Assembly: GCF_023516595.1 (NCBI RefSeq)
Contig: NZ_JAMGBG010000062.1
Coordinates: 1-32,873 of the forward strand
Length of the DNA: 32,873 nucleotides
From: Streptomyces neyagawaensis
Lineage (GTDB): Bacteria > Actinomycetota > Actinomycetes > Streptomycetales > Streptomycetaceae
Reading direction: 5' to 3'
The translations under genes were made by a program, and so were the position numbers. The notes beneath the pieces are model-generated. The model saw nothing but the letters and a program-made list of their open reading frames with translations, did no database searches and was not told where the DNA came from. Numbering within the stretch: position 1 is the stretch's first letter; the number at the start of each line of letters is the position of its first letter. This document shows, piece by piece, positions 14,834 through 22,871 of the stretch.

Positions 14834-16032
14834 CGATCCTCCCTTTCCATGGTGTCGAACGTCCCTTCCGCCCTGGACCGGCATGGTCCGGGGGTGACCG
14901 CGAGCAGCCGCCGGCCGGCGTGCTCCGGCCGTACGTGCGGTCCGTCGGGTGCGTGTCCCGTTCGCTGACGGGCCGCGGTCATCACCGTCTCGTCGATCCG
15001 GATGCCGAGGCCCGGCGAGTCGCCGAGCACGAAGGCTCCGTCGTCGACGTGCAGGTCCGTCGCGACGCCGATCGGCGGCCGCAGGTCCTGTAGTTCGCTG
15101 ACGAGGTGGTTGGGCACCGACGTCGCGGCGTGCAGCAGCGCGACCGGTGTGTTGCCGATCGGGCTGACCGGCAGGTCGTAGGCGTGCGCGAGCGCGGCGA
15201 CGCGCAGGAAGTGGGTGACTCCCCAGACCGCGGCCGTCTGGACGATGTCGAGGCCTCCCGCCGCGATCAGCGGGCGGAACTGCTCGAGGCCGGTGAGGTT
15301 CTCCCCACTGGCGACCGCCGTCCGTACACCACGGCTGACAGCGGCGAGTCCGTCGGCGTCCCAGCGCCGGACCGGCTCCTCGATCCACGTCAGGTCGAAG
15401 GCGCGTTCCAGTTCACCGACGTGGCGTACCGCCTGCTTGCGGCTCCAGGACTCGTTCGCATCCAGCATGAGCCCTGGCCGGGTCCCGTGCGCGGCCTCGG
15501 TCAGTACCTCGCGTACGAGCGAGAGCCGGTGCCGGTCACGTTCGATGTCCAGGCCGCCCTTGAGCTTCGCAGCCCTCAGCCCGCGTTCGGCGTAGGCCTG
15601 GTAAGTGGCGACGAGCTCGTCGTCGGTGAGAGCGATGTCCAGGCCGGAGGCGTAGGCGGGGGCCACTCGGTCCTTGCCGCCGAGCAACCGCCACAGCGGC
15701 TCACCCATGGCCTGCGCCTTGATGTCCCACAACGCCGTGTCGAACGCGCCGATCGTGCCGAACACCACGCCGGCGTGCCCGGCTTTGAAGGTGTGCCGCA
15801 GCATGCGGTCGTAGAGGGCGGTCACCGCGCGCGGGTCCTGGTCGTCGATGGCGGCGAAGATCGCCTCGGCTTCCACGTGGGGTCCCAGGCCGACTCCGGT
15901 GATCCCCTCATCGGTCTCGACGATGACGACCGGCACGGGCACGACGCCGTCGCCGTGGACACCGTTGGCGTCACCGACAGGTCGACCCCACTGCTGCGTC
16001 GTCGTCAGGGTTCTGTACCCGGTGATGCGCAT
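14830..16032 (-). CDS. Enolase-superfamily sugar-acid dehydratase (mandelate racemase/muconate lactonizing type)
   Basis: 400 residues. The N-terminal capping domain is MRITGYRTLTTTQQ to about 130; the barrel follows with the KLKGG base motif, the metal ligands in MLDANESWSRKQA (Asp), TWIEEPVRRWD (Glu) and ASGENLTGLEQF (Glu), and SPIGNTPVALLHAATSVPNH near the end. This is the pattern of acid-sugar dehydratases, which remove water from an aldonate to give a 2-keto-3-deoxy acid with Mg2+. The exact substrate cannot be read from the sequence; L-fuconate or a related acid is suggested by the nearby fucosidase and the SDR fragment. The usual His of the PH motif near the end is not obvious. About 45 residues after GIRIDETVMTAA look like an added tail. 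The ATG lies 3 bases after the permease-remnant stop, with GAAGGG as ribosome-binding site. Confidence 0.87.
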   Translation of the reverse strand: MRITGYRTLTTTQQWGRPVGDANGVHGDGVVPVPVVIVETDEGITGVGLGPHVEAEAIFAAIDDQDPRAVTALYDRMLRHTFKAGHAGVVFGTIGAFDTALWDIKAQAMGEPLWRLLGGKDRVAPAYASGLDIALTDDELVATYQAYAERGLRAAKLKGGLDIERDRHRLSLVREVLTEAAHGTRPGLMLDANESWSRKQAVRHVGELERAFDLTWIEEPVRRWDADGLAAVSRGVRTAVASGENLTGLEQFRPLIAAGGLDIVQTAAVWGVTHFLRVAALAHAYDLPVSPIGNTPVALLHAATSVPNHLVSELQDLRPPIGVATDLHVDDGAFVLGDSPGLGIRIDETVMTAARQRTGHAPDGPHVRPEHAGRRLLAVTPGPCRSRAEGTFDTMEREDR

Positions 16033-16035
16033 GCG

Positions 16036-16365
16036 TCAGCCCTTCGTCGCGCCGGCCGTCACGCGGCCGGCGATCTGGCGCTTGCAGAAACAGGTAGGTC
16101 ACCGACACGGGGAGCCCGGCGATCAGGACACCGGCTGCGAACGTGGGGATGTCGGCGGAGTACTGGCCGCGCAGGGAAGTGATGCCCGGCGCGTAGTCGC
16201 CGTACAGGGTGTTTCCGTCGATCCGTGCGGCGCCGACGAGTTCGGGACGACGAGCTTGCCCTTCGAACCACCGGACGCCGCATCCGGGTCGGAGGCGCTT
16301 CCGCAGTCGGCTGAGACAACGGGCCCGGCGACCCGGGTCGCCGACCACAGTGTTCGCTGCTTCAT
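16036..16365 (-). pseudogene. Collapsed ABC sugar importer: binding-protein start joined to MalG-type permease end
   Basis: From an ATG at 16365 (AGGAGAG upstream) the minus strand reads MKQRTLWSATRVAGPVVSAD, then CGSASDPDAASGGSKGKLVV. This is a lipoprotein signal, cysteine and Ser/Gly linker as at the start of sugar-binding proteins. In another frame follow ELVGAARIDG (the EAA loop of a permease), DYAPGITSLRGQYSADIPTF and AGVLIAGLPVSVTYLFLQ. After a further frame change comes KRQIAGRVTAGATKG and a stop at 16036. That is the end of a MalG/LacG-type (CUT1) permease. An operon of binding protein, MalF and MalG thus seems to have lost nearly everything between the first ~45 codons of the first gene and the last ~60 of the last. 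The dehydratase follows after 3 bases. Confidence 0.8.
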
Positions 16366-16424
16366 TGCTGCCCCACTCTCCTGAAGTGGCCGACGGCCCG
16401 GCAGTTGAGGTTGTGGAGGAACGC

Positions 16425-16464
16425 AACTCGTATCACGTATGTAACTCGTATGACGTATGACGTC
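16425..16464. promoter_or_regulatory. Putative GntR operator: 18-bp tandem repeat plus GACGTATGACGTC
   Basis: AACTCGTATCACGTATGT (16425-16442) is directly followed by AACTCGTATGACGTATGA (16443-16460), two copies differing at two positions. The second runs into GACGTATGACGTC (16452-16464), which recurs exactly at 19784-19796 before the GH141-like gene. The repeats sit between the divergent regulator gene and the former importer operon, where an autoregulating GntR protein would be expected to bind. Confidence 0.65.
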
Positions 16465-16500
16465 AACTGTGATGCCGTATAGTGGGCGAGAATCCGTGGC

Positions 16501-17295
16501 ATGGCGCGGGTCCCGGGGGGTGTCATGACGGCAGTACCGCAGTCATCCGCAGGGGCCTCCGAGGTCCCCGCCTGGAGTCGGCGCCCGGCGAACCTCGCCG
16601 CCGCGGTCACGGCTGAGTTGGTGGAGCGGATCGTCCGTGGAGTCCATCCGTCCGGTTCGCCGCTACCCCCCGAGCCCGTGCTCTGCGCGACCTTCTCGGT
16701 CAGTCGCACCGTGGTCCGCGAGGCGGTGAAGATCCTTCAGGAGAAGGGGCTGGTGCAGGTCCGCCAAGGCGCCGGCACGATGGTCACCCCGCCTGCGATG
16801 TGGAACATGCTCGACGAGCTGGTCCTCGGCGCGACCATCGCCGAGGACGAGAGCCTGGCCACACTCGATCACCTCGTCGCGACCCGCCGCGTGCTGGAGT
16901 CCGACATGGCCAACGTCGCCGCCCGCCTGGCGAACGCCGAGGTGATCGACCGGCTACGCGGGCTGGTGGAGCGGATGGACGAGCTCGTCGACGACCCCGC
17001 TTCGTACCACGAAGAGGACCGGGCGTTCCACGACGCCGTCATGCAGGCGTCAGGGAACCGCATCGGCCGTGCCGTGGTCCGTTCGCTGGAGCGCCAGGTC
17101 ATCGACTCCGCCCGTTACGTGGGCCGAACCGGCCGCGCCCTGTGCGTCGCGTCCAACCAGGGCCATCGGCGCATCTACGAGCGGATCGCCGGGCACGACC
17201 CCAAGGGTGCGGCCGAGGCGATGTTCACCCACATCACCGAGGCGTGGGTGGTACGCCGCAGCGGGCCGGGCGAGCCGACCCGGCTGCGGCGTTAG
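16501..17295 (+). CDS. GntR-family transcriptional regulator, FadR/FCD subfamily
   Basis: Up to 264 residues. A winged helix-turn-helix spans residues ~30-95 (LAAAVTAELVERIVRG, EPVLCATFSVSRTVVREAVK, LVQVRQGAGTMV), the usual GntR DNA-binding pattern. The C-terminal half (~110-250) is an all-helical FCD ligand domain with DRAFHDAVMQASGN and FTHITEAW, whose Asp/His residues bind metal and a small acid in this family. Such regulators generally respond to sugar acids. The first ATG is at 16501; the ATG at 16525, preceded by GGGGGGTG, is an equally good start. A TATAGT box at 16478-16483 would place the transcript start just upstream. It is divergent from the decayed importer-dehydratase operon and probably represses it and the GH141-like gene through the shared 13-bp sequence. 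Confidence 0.92.
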   Translation: MARVPGGVMTAVPQSSAGASEVPAWSRRPANLAAAVTAELVERIVRGVHPSGSPLPPEPVLCATFSVSRTVVREAVKILQEKGLVQVRQGAGTMVTPPAMWNMLDELVLGATIAEDESLATLDHLVATRRVLESDMANVAARLANAEVIDRLRGLVERMDELVDDPASYHEEDRAFHDAVMQASGNRIGRAVVRSLERQVIDSARYVGRTGRALCVASNQGHRRIYERIAGHDPKGAAEAMFTHITEAWVVRRSGPGEPTRLRR

Positions 17296-17309
17296 AGGCG
17301 CCCGACGGG

Positions 17310-17352
17310 CCCTGCCCGCGAGCGCGGCCGATGCCGTCGCTCGCGGGCAGGG
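17310..17352. terminator. Bidirectional hairpin terminator between convergent genes
   Basis: CCCTGCCCGCGAGCG (17310-17324) and its exact reverse complement (17338-17352) form a 15-bp stem with a 13-base loop. It lies between the ends of the regulator gene and the GH141-like gene, which converge, so it can serve both. There is no long T-run, as is usual in Streptomyces. Confidence 0.88.
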
Positions 17353-17372
17353 GGTCGAGGGCGTTGATTCCG

Positions 17373-19751
17373 CTATCGCAGTGCCCACTGCTGGTTGGTG
17401 CCGCCGTTGCAGGACCAGAGGATGATCCTGGTGCCGTTGGCGGTGCCTGCGGCGTTGGCGTCGAGGCAGAGGCCGGACTGGACGCCGGTGATGGTGCCGC
17501 CCGCGTTGACGTTCCACTGCTGGTTGTTCTGGCCGTTGCAGTCCCAGACGATGACCTGGGTGCCGTTGGTGGTGCCGCCTCCGCTGGCGTCGAGGCACTT
17601 GTTGCCGGCGACGGTCAGTTGTTTGCCGGTGGTGTAGGTCCAGGTCTGGCCGGCCGTGCCGGTGCAGTCCTGGAGTTGGGTCTGGGTGCCGTTGGTGGTG
17701 CCGGCGCCGGGGACGGACAGACAGCGGCCGGACTGCGCGCCCACGACCTGCTGCGCCGTCGTCGGCGGCGGGGTGGTGTTCTGCGGTCCGGCGGACGCCA
17801 TCACGTCCTGGGCGCCGGAAGGCCAGTTGCCATTGGTGACCGTGACATTGCCGGACACCACGTTGCCGCGGTCCCCGTTGGTCACGTTCGTACTGCCGTT
17901 GGTCGACCAGTTGTCGGTGACGGTCCAGTTCCCCATGTTCTCGCCACCCCCGTAGTTGGCCGTCGCCCACGTACCGGTGTTCGAGAAGACATTGTTGGTG
18001 GCCTTGTAGTACTTCGAGCCCTCGTCGAAGTACAGCCCGAAGTATCCGTTGGTCCGCTGGCAGTGGTTCCGGCTGATCAGCGCGTTCGGGTTCCAGCCGA
18101 GCGTGTAGATGCAGCCACCGTCGTTCATCTGCCGCATGACGTCGTGGATGTAGTTCCCGATGAGCCGGTTGTCGGACGCGGTGGTCGGCGTCGTGTAGCG
18201 CGGCTGGTAGTTGTACAGGCCGCGGCCCGCGTAGTGGTTGCTGCCGCCCGCGTCGTTGGAGCCCCAGCCGTACCCGATCGACATGCCGGAGTACGGCATG
18301 TTGTAGACCTCGTTCTGGGCGACGGTGCTGCCCGTGACGTACGTGGTCAGGACGGAGACGATGCCCCGGTAGTCCGCCCCGAGGTCATGGATGCGGTTGT
18401 GGCTGATCGTGATGTCCCTGTTGACCATGCGCTGGTCACTGGGGTGGTGGGCGTCAGCGCGCACACCGCCCACGAGGATGCCACCGGCCGAACTCCGCGC
18501 TATCTCCGACCGGGTCACCGTGATGTCGTCGGCGCCCAGGCCGACACCACTGGCGTGCGCGTTGGCGTCGTTGCCGATACCGATGGCGGTCTGGCCCAGG
18601 TTGACGAACCGGGAGTCGGTGAAGGTGATGGTGTTGGCGGCGGACACCTGCACGGCGGCCGGCATCTGCCGCCAGTGCGGCCGGGTGGCCTCGAACTGCG
18701 TACAGCCGTTGTGGCAGGAGTCGAAGCCCGGCCGGCTCCAGTCACCGGCCATGTACGCGCCGGTCTGCTGGTCCACGTAACCCTGGTTGCTGCTGGGGCC
18801 CAGCCAGCTCGTACCGGTGAAGGTGATTCCGCTGAACGTGAGGTGGTGCGCCGGCTCGCCGTATGTGCCGCCGACGTTCACCAGCGACTGCAGCGTCGGC
18901 AGTTCCACGCTGACGGAGCTCATGTTCTGCCCGGCCAGAGGGATGTAGTACAGGGCTCCGGCCCTGGGGTTGAGGTACCACTCACCGGGCGAGTCCAGGA
19001 ACTCGTACGCGTTGGCCAGGTAGAACGGGCCGGCCCGGTGTGGCCGCATCAGGGTGTCGTAGCCGAAGTTGTTGTTGTTCCACGCCGGCTGCTGCATCGT
19101 GATGAAGTTCCCGCTGATGCTCTGCACCGGCGAGTACCGGTCGGTGAAGGAGTTGACGCCCTCCACCTCGATCCGGCTCTGGTCGGCCAGGTTGTTCAGA
19201 TAGCTCAGCGCTCCGCCCGAGAACCTCATTCCGGCGCTGGAGGCGGTGAAATCAGCCCTGTTCACCTGCGTACGTGCCCGGGTGGCGACGGCGCCGTCGA
19301 CGTAGAGCTGCCGGGCATCGAGACCGGCGGGCACGTCGGCCTTCCAGATGTTCTTGGCTGCGTCGGCCACGGACCAGCCGGTGACCGCCCGGGCGCCGGT
19401 GATCACCGGACGCGCCGACGGGGCTGCCCGCCACACGACCGTGTGGCCGCCCGAGCCGGAGTCCTCCGCTGTCAGCCGCAAGGGTTGGGCCAGCCGGTAC
19501 ACACCGTCCGCCAACTGCACCACGATGTCGTCCGACATGGTGTCGTTGAGCGATCGCACCGCCGCCTGCGCGGCAGTCAGGGAGCACGGCTGCGCGCTGG
19601 AACAGTCACTGCCGGTGCCGGACGGCGAGACGTACACCGTCTGTGCGGCCGCGGACGCGGGCGCCGGGAACGCCGTCACGGCGGTCGCGGCCAAACCGAG
19701 TGTGGCGGCTACCGCGAGAAGCCGCCTTCGTATCGTGTGGGCTGTGAACAC
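17373..19751 (-). CDS. Secreted right-handed beta-helix glycosidase (GH141-like) with C-terminal RICIN domain
   Basis: 792 residues with a Sec signal (RRRLLAVAATLGLAATAVTA, cleavage after ASA). The mature start AQTVYVSPSGTGSDCSSAQP and the block VVWRAAPSARPVITGARAVT, followed by many beta-helix turns (ITFTDSRFVNLGQTAIGIGN, DITISHNRIHDLGADYRGIV, MNDGGCIYTLGWNPNALISR), fit the GH141 type of parallel beta-helix enzymes. That family contains an alpha-L-fucosidase acting on rhamnogalacturonan II and a xylanase, so a pectin or xylan role is plausible but unproven. Residues ~669-792 are a three-repeat RICIN domain ending TNQQWALR, nearly identical to that of the GH54 protein. The start is a GTG with AAGGAGAG just upstream; the 13-bp operator candidate lies 33 bases further up. 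Confidence 0.85.
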   Translation of the reverse strand: MFTAHTIRRRLLAVAATLGLAATAVTAFPAPASAAAQTVYVSPSGTGSDCSSAQPCSLTAAQAAVRSLNDTMSDDIVVQLADGVYRLAQPLRLTAEDSGSGGHTVVWRAAPSARPVITGARAVTGWSVADAAKNIWKADVPAGLDARQLYVDGAVATRARTQVNRADFTASSAGMRFSGGALSYLNNLADQSRIEVEGVNSFTDRYSPVQSISGNFITMQQPAWNNNNFGYDTLMRPHRAGPFYLANAYEFLDSPGEWYLNPRAGALYYIPLAGQNMSSVSVELPTLQSLVNVGGTYGEPAHHLTFSGITFTGTSWLGPSSNQGYVDQQTGAYMAGDWSRPGFDSCHNGCTQFEATRPHWRQMPAAVQVSAANTITFTDSRFVNLGQTAIGIGNDANAHASGVGLGADDITVTRSEIARSSAGGILVGGVRADAHHPSDQRMVNRDITISHNRIHDLGADYRGIVSVLTTYVTGSTVAQNEVYNMPYSGMSIGYGWGSNDAGGSNHYAGRGLYNYQPRYTTPTTASDNRLIGNYIHDVMRQMNDGGCIYTLGWNPNALISRNHCQRTNGYFGLYFDEGSKYYKATNNVFSNTGTWATANYGGGENMGNWTVTDNWSTNGSTNVTNGDRGNVVSGNVTVTNGNWPSGAQDVMASAGPQNTTPPPTTAQQVVGAQSGRCLSVPGAGTTNGTQTQLQDCTGTAGQTWTYTTGKQLTVAGNKCLDASGGGTTNGTQVIVWDCNGQNNQQWNVNAGGTITGVQSGLCLDANAAGTANGTRIILWSCNGGTNQQWALR
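17385..17744 (-). repeat. RICIN-coding segment, inverted copy of 29762-30115
   Basis: About 360 bp coding for the RICIN domain of the GH141-like protein. By eye it is almost identical at DNA level to the segment coding for the RICIN domain of the GH54 protein on the other strand. The differences I see are a 6-base insertion (Ala-Gly codons) and a handful of substitutions. Silent positions are conserved too, pointing to recent duplication or gene conversion. Confidence 0.9.
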
Positions 19752-19783
19752 GTTCTCTCCTTATGGCGGTTCCCGGCACATAG

Positions 19784-19796
19784 GACGTATGACGTC
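19784..19796. promoter_or_regulatory. Second copy of the putative GntR operator
   Basis: GACGTATGACGTC, identical over 13 bases to 16452-16464 in the GntR promoter, and 33 bases upstream of the GTG start of the GH141-like gene. This position would let a bound repressor cover the promoter or transcript start. It suggests that the regulator also controls this secreted enzyme, about 2.5 kb from its own gene. Confidence 0.6.
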
Positions 19797-19820
19797 TTTC
19801 GGATACCAAAGCCACCCCCA

Positions 19821-20699
19821 TCACCCGGTCGAGGGGACGTCTTCCAGTCCGTGCAGGACGGTGCGGAGGTAGGACAGCCCGTCACGGGCGAGGGCGTCCT
19901 GCGTGTTGGCGAGCGGCCGCCAGATCGAGGCGGCGGTGGCGATGGCCTCGTTCCGCGCGGTGAACGACTCGATGCACAGCGCGCCGCCGTAGCCGGTCGT
20001 CGCCAGGTTGGCGAGGAAGCGCGGCCAGTCGAAGTGGTCGGCGCCCGGGGCGCCGCGGTCGGTGCCGCTGACCTGGACGTGCTTGATGTGCGGACCGGCC
20101 GTGACGAGCGCCTCGTAGGGATCGGCCTCCTCGATGTTCATGTGATAGGTGTCGATCATGAGACCGACGTTCGAGGGCAGGCCGTCGATCAGTTCCACCG
20201 CCTGCTCGACCGTGTTGACGACGCTCGTCTCATAGCGGTTGAGGGACTCCACGCCGATGCTCACGCCCCGCTCCCCCGCGTAGTCGGCCACCGGCCCCAG
20301 GGCGCGGCGGACGTCCGCGTAGCAGGCCGCGCGCTCCACCGGTGACATCCGCCAGGTCCGCCCCACCGCGGCGTAGACCGGGCCGCCGACGCAGGGAGCG
20401 CCGACGGCCGCCGCACGGTCCACGCACGTTCTCAGGTACGCCGCGGTGGAGGCGACGGCCTCCGGTGGGGCGTTCACGAGGTCACGTCCGGGCGAGGTGA
20501 CGGCACAGACGCCGACCGCGCGCAGGCCGTGTGCCGCCAGCAGGTCCCGCGTGCGTGCCGGGTCCCAGTCGCCGGGTTGCTCGATCGGCAGCTCGACCGC
20601 GTCGAACCCGAACGCGGCGATCCGCGGCACCAGTTCGGCCAGGGCCACGTCGTCGACCGGTGAGGCCCAGACCCACGGGTTGACACCGATGGTGTACAC
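19821..20699 (-). CDS. Sugar epimerase/isomerase, xylose isomerase-like TIM barrel
   Basis: 292 residues, GTG start. The sequence has the layout of the D-tagatose/D-psicose 3-epimerase group. The four metal ligands are placed as expected: Glu in GVESLNRYE (~150), Asp in MIDTYHMNIEEAD (~190), His in HIKHVQVSGTDRG (~215) and Glu in LCIESF (~250). The GTDRGAPG loop after the His ligand is typical of this group. Such enzymes interconvert ketoses at C3 or act on keto-sugars, using Mn2+ or Co2+. The gene starts 4 bases after the binding-protein stop, so it is the last gene of the importer operon and probably acts on the imported sugar. The nearby ThuA-dehydrogenase protein makes a 3-keto-sugar substrate conceivable. 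Confidence 0.88.
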   Translation of the reverse strand: MYTIGVNPWVWASPVDDVALAELVPRIAAFGFDAVELPIEQPGDWDPARTRDLLAAHGLRAVGVCAVTSPGRDLVNAPPEAVASTAAYLRTCVDRAAAVGAPCVGGPVYAAVGRTWRMSPVERAACYADVRRALGPVADYAGERGVSIGVESLNRYETSVVNTVEQAVELIDGLPSNVGLMIDTYHMNIEEADPYEALVTAGPHIKHVQVSGTDRGAPGADHFDWPRFLANLATTGYGGALCIESFTARNEAIATAASIWRPLANTQDALARDGLSYLRTVLHGLEDVPSTG

Positions 20700-20703
20700 C
20701 GGA

Positions 20704-21888
20704 CTACTTCCAGCGCTTCGGGTAGCCGGGCAGGTCGGTGCAGCCGCACATCGCGTAGTGCAGTGGCGGCATGGTGGGGTCGACGTACTCGTCCAGGTTG
20801 TCCTCGGTGATGGTCGGCTGTGGCAGCTTCCACGGGTTCGGCACCCGCTCGCCGTCGAGGATCTTCAGCGCGGCGATGATCGGGGTGCGCCACTGGTAGG
20901 TCGGGTAGGTCGGGGCGATCGCCGTGAGCTTCTTGTCCTTCCACAGCTTCAGAAAGTCGAGCTGGTCCTCGCCGTTGATCGGCGGCACGGGCTTGCCGGC
21001 GTCCTCGAACGCCTCGACCGCCGCGCCCGCGACCGCCCCGGCGTCCATCCAGACGCCGTCGATCGTGCCGTACCGCTGGATGTAGTCGTTGACGATCTTC
21101 TTCGTCCTGGCCGGGTCGCCGTCGGTGAACTCGACGCCGACGACGTCGACGCCCGCCTTGTCGAAGGCGACCTTCGCCGCGGCCCAACGGGTCTCCAGCA
21201 CGTCGACGCCGGGCAGGATGCGCAGCGCGAGCACCTTGCCGCCCCGCTTCATCTTCTGGCTGACGAACTCCGCCGCGACATGGCCGAATCCGTAGCCGCC
21301 GATCGGATTGATGAACGTCACCGGGCAGGACGTGTCGACGCCGCGGTCGAAGACGATGACCGGCAGGCCCTTCCGGCAGGCGGCCTCCACGGCCGGGGTG
21401 AGCGTCGCGGTGGTGTTCGGCGAGACGATGAGTGCGTGGCAGCCCTTGCCGAGCAGGTCGTTGATGTCGGCGATCTGCTTCTGGTCCTTGCCTTCGGCGT
21501 CGACGTGGACGAACTCGGAGATCCGTTCGCGGTGGGTGTCGACCTCGGCCTGCATGGTCTTGAAACCGACCTGGCGCCACGGGTTGTTCAGCCCGGCGTT
21601 GGAGAAGCAGATCTTGTGCGGTCCGGGCTTCTTGAACTTCGCAGTCCGCACCATCGCCGGGTCGAGCGCCTGCTCCCAGGGCTTGCCGGCGGGCCCGGTG
21701 GGCGCGGTGTCCAGGAGCGCGAGCTGCTTGTCGTAGTCGGCCCGGACGAAGAACTTCGACTGCTTCCCGGTGCCCGACCCGGTGCCCGCGGAGGGGGAAC
21801 CCGATGCACCGGTGGTGGGCTCGTCGGTGGCGCAGCCGGCCAGCACCAATAAGGTGCTCACGACCAGCACCGTCATGGAATGCCTCAC
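20704..21888 (-). CDS. CUT2-type ABC importer, sugar-binding lipoprotein
   Basis: About 394 residues from a GTG at 21888, with GAAGGGG upstream overlapping the permease stop. The signal RHSMTVLVVSTLLVLAGC is a lipoprotein signal with lipobox LAGC; a Ser/Gly/Thr linker follows. The body is a periplasmic-binding-protein type 1 fold (RbsB/XylF-like): HKICFSNAGLNNPWRQVGFK, GCHALIVSPNTTATLTPAVE, LPVIVFDRGVD and IDGVWMDAGAVAGAAVEAFE. It should capture a monosaccharide outside the membrane and hand it to the two permeases encoded upstream. The protein is somewhat longer than RbsB because of an N-terminal extension before HKICF. The ligand cannot be told from the sequence. Confidence 0.9.
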   Translation of the reverse strand: MRHSMTVLVVSTLLVLAGCATDEPTTGASGSPSAGTGSGTGKQSKFFVRADYDKQLALLDTAPTGPAGKPWEQALDPAMVRTAKFKKPGPHKICFSNAGLNNPWRQVGFKTMQAEVDTHRERISEFVHVDAEGKDQKQIADINDLLGKGCHALIVSPNTTATLTPAVEAACRKGLPVIVFDRGVDTSCPVTFINPIGGYGFGHVAAEFVSQKMKRGGKVLALRILPGVDVLETRWAAAKVAFDKAGVDVVGVEFTDGDPARTKKIVNDYIQRYGTIDGVWMDAGAVAGAAVEAFEDAGKPVPPINGEDQLDFLKLWKDKKLTAIAPTYPTYQWRTPIIAALKILDGERVPNPWKLPQPTITEDNLDEYVDPTMPPLHYAMCGCTDLPGYPKRWK

Positions 21889-21898
21889 TGGATCCCCT

Positions 21899-22870
21899 TC
21901 ATCTGGACGGGACACGGAAGGACGCCGCCGCCACCGCGAGCAGGATGATCGCGCCCTGGACGGCCGGTTCGAGGGCGCCGGAGACGCCGTAGAAGTTCAT
22001 GAGCGTGAAGAGCGTCTCGAGGGTCAGCGCGCCCAGCATCGCGCCGACGACGGAACCCCGGCCCCCGCCCAGAGCGACACCACCGAGGACCGCCGCGGTG
22101 ATCGCGCCGAACTCCAGGCCGGCGCCGGCCTGGAACGACACTCCGCTGTACCCGCCGATGAGGACCGCCGCGAGGGTGGCGGCGAGTCCGCTGAGGACGA
22201 ACGCCATGGTCTTGGCGCGCCACACGCGCACGCCACTCAGCTCGGCGGTCCGCGGGTTGCCGCCGACGGCGACCAGGGTGCGGCCGAAGTCCGAACGGGT
22301 CAGCACCAGCGCCAGGGCGGCCGCCGCCAGCAGGACGACCAGGGCGTACGGTATCCGCCCCAGCGCGGGCACGTCCTCGAACGCCGACCGACCCAGCCGC
22401 CGGAACTCCTCGGAGAGGGCGCCCTTCGGGGCACCGTCGGACCACAGGTACACGGCACCGACGAGGATCAGGTACATCCCGAGGGTCGTGATGAACGACG
22501 GCACGCGCAGCCAGGTGGTGACGAGGCCGTTGACGAGGCCGACGACGACGCCGAACGCGAGCAGGAGCACGACGACAGGCCAGCCGGCCGACGGATCGCC
22601 GTCGATCAGTCGGGCGGCGACGACCACCTGCGCGGTGACCAGAGAGCCGACGGACAGGTCCAACTCGCCGGAGACGATCACGAAGTACTGGCCGGCGGCG
22701 AGCAGGACGATCGGCGCGGAGCGGCCGAGGAACGACATCAGCGACGGCGGCGAGAAGAAGTCCGGTTGGCGGGCGCTCAGCAGAACCAGCAGGACCGCCA
22801 GGATCACGATGATCGGTGCGAGACCGCCGGAGCGGAACCCGGGGAGCCGCAGAGGGCGCGCGATCCGCAT
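21899..22870 (-). CDS. CUT2-type ABC importer permease (second)
   Basis: 323 residues, nearly all membrane helices, of the RbsC/AraH family. Recognisable features are the helix and loop IVLLAAGQYFVIVSGELDLS, VPSFITTLGMYLILVGAVYL, and the cytoplasmic coupling segment FGRTLVAVGGNPRTAELSGV that docks on the ATPase, followed by AAVLGGVALGGGRGSVVGAM. The ATG lies one base after the previous permease stop. Two different permeases per operon, as here, indicate a heterodimeric channel. It ends about 10 bases before the binding-protein start. Confidence 0.92.
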   Translation of the reverse strand: MRIARPLRLPGFRSGGLAPIIVILAVLLVLLSARQPDFFSPPSLMSFLGRSAPIVLLAAGQYFVIVSGELDLSVGSLVTAQVVVAARLIDGDPSAGWPVVVLLLAFGVVVGLVNGLVTTWLRVPSFITTLGMYLILVGAVYLWSDGAPKGALSEEFRRLGRSAFEDVPALGRIPYALVVLLAAAALALVLTRSDFGRTLVAVGGNPRTAELSGVRVWRAKTMAFVLSGLAATLAAVLIGGYSGVSFQAGAGLEFGAITAAVLGGVALGGGRGSVVGAMLGALTLETLFTLMNFYGVSGALEPAVQGAIILLAVAAASFRVPSR

Positions 22871-22871
22871 G

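Noticed and set aside
16800..20345. A very long plus-strand open frame of over 1100 codons
   Set aside because: It runs through the regulator gene and antisense to the GH141-like and epimerase genes, has a composition of random GC-rich translation (repeated VGGA/VVG runs), and no family pattern, start signal or domain. It is an antisense shadow.
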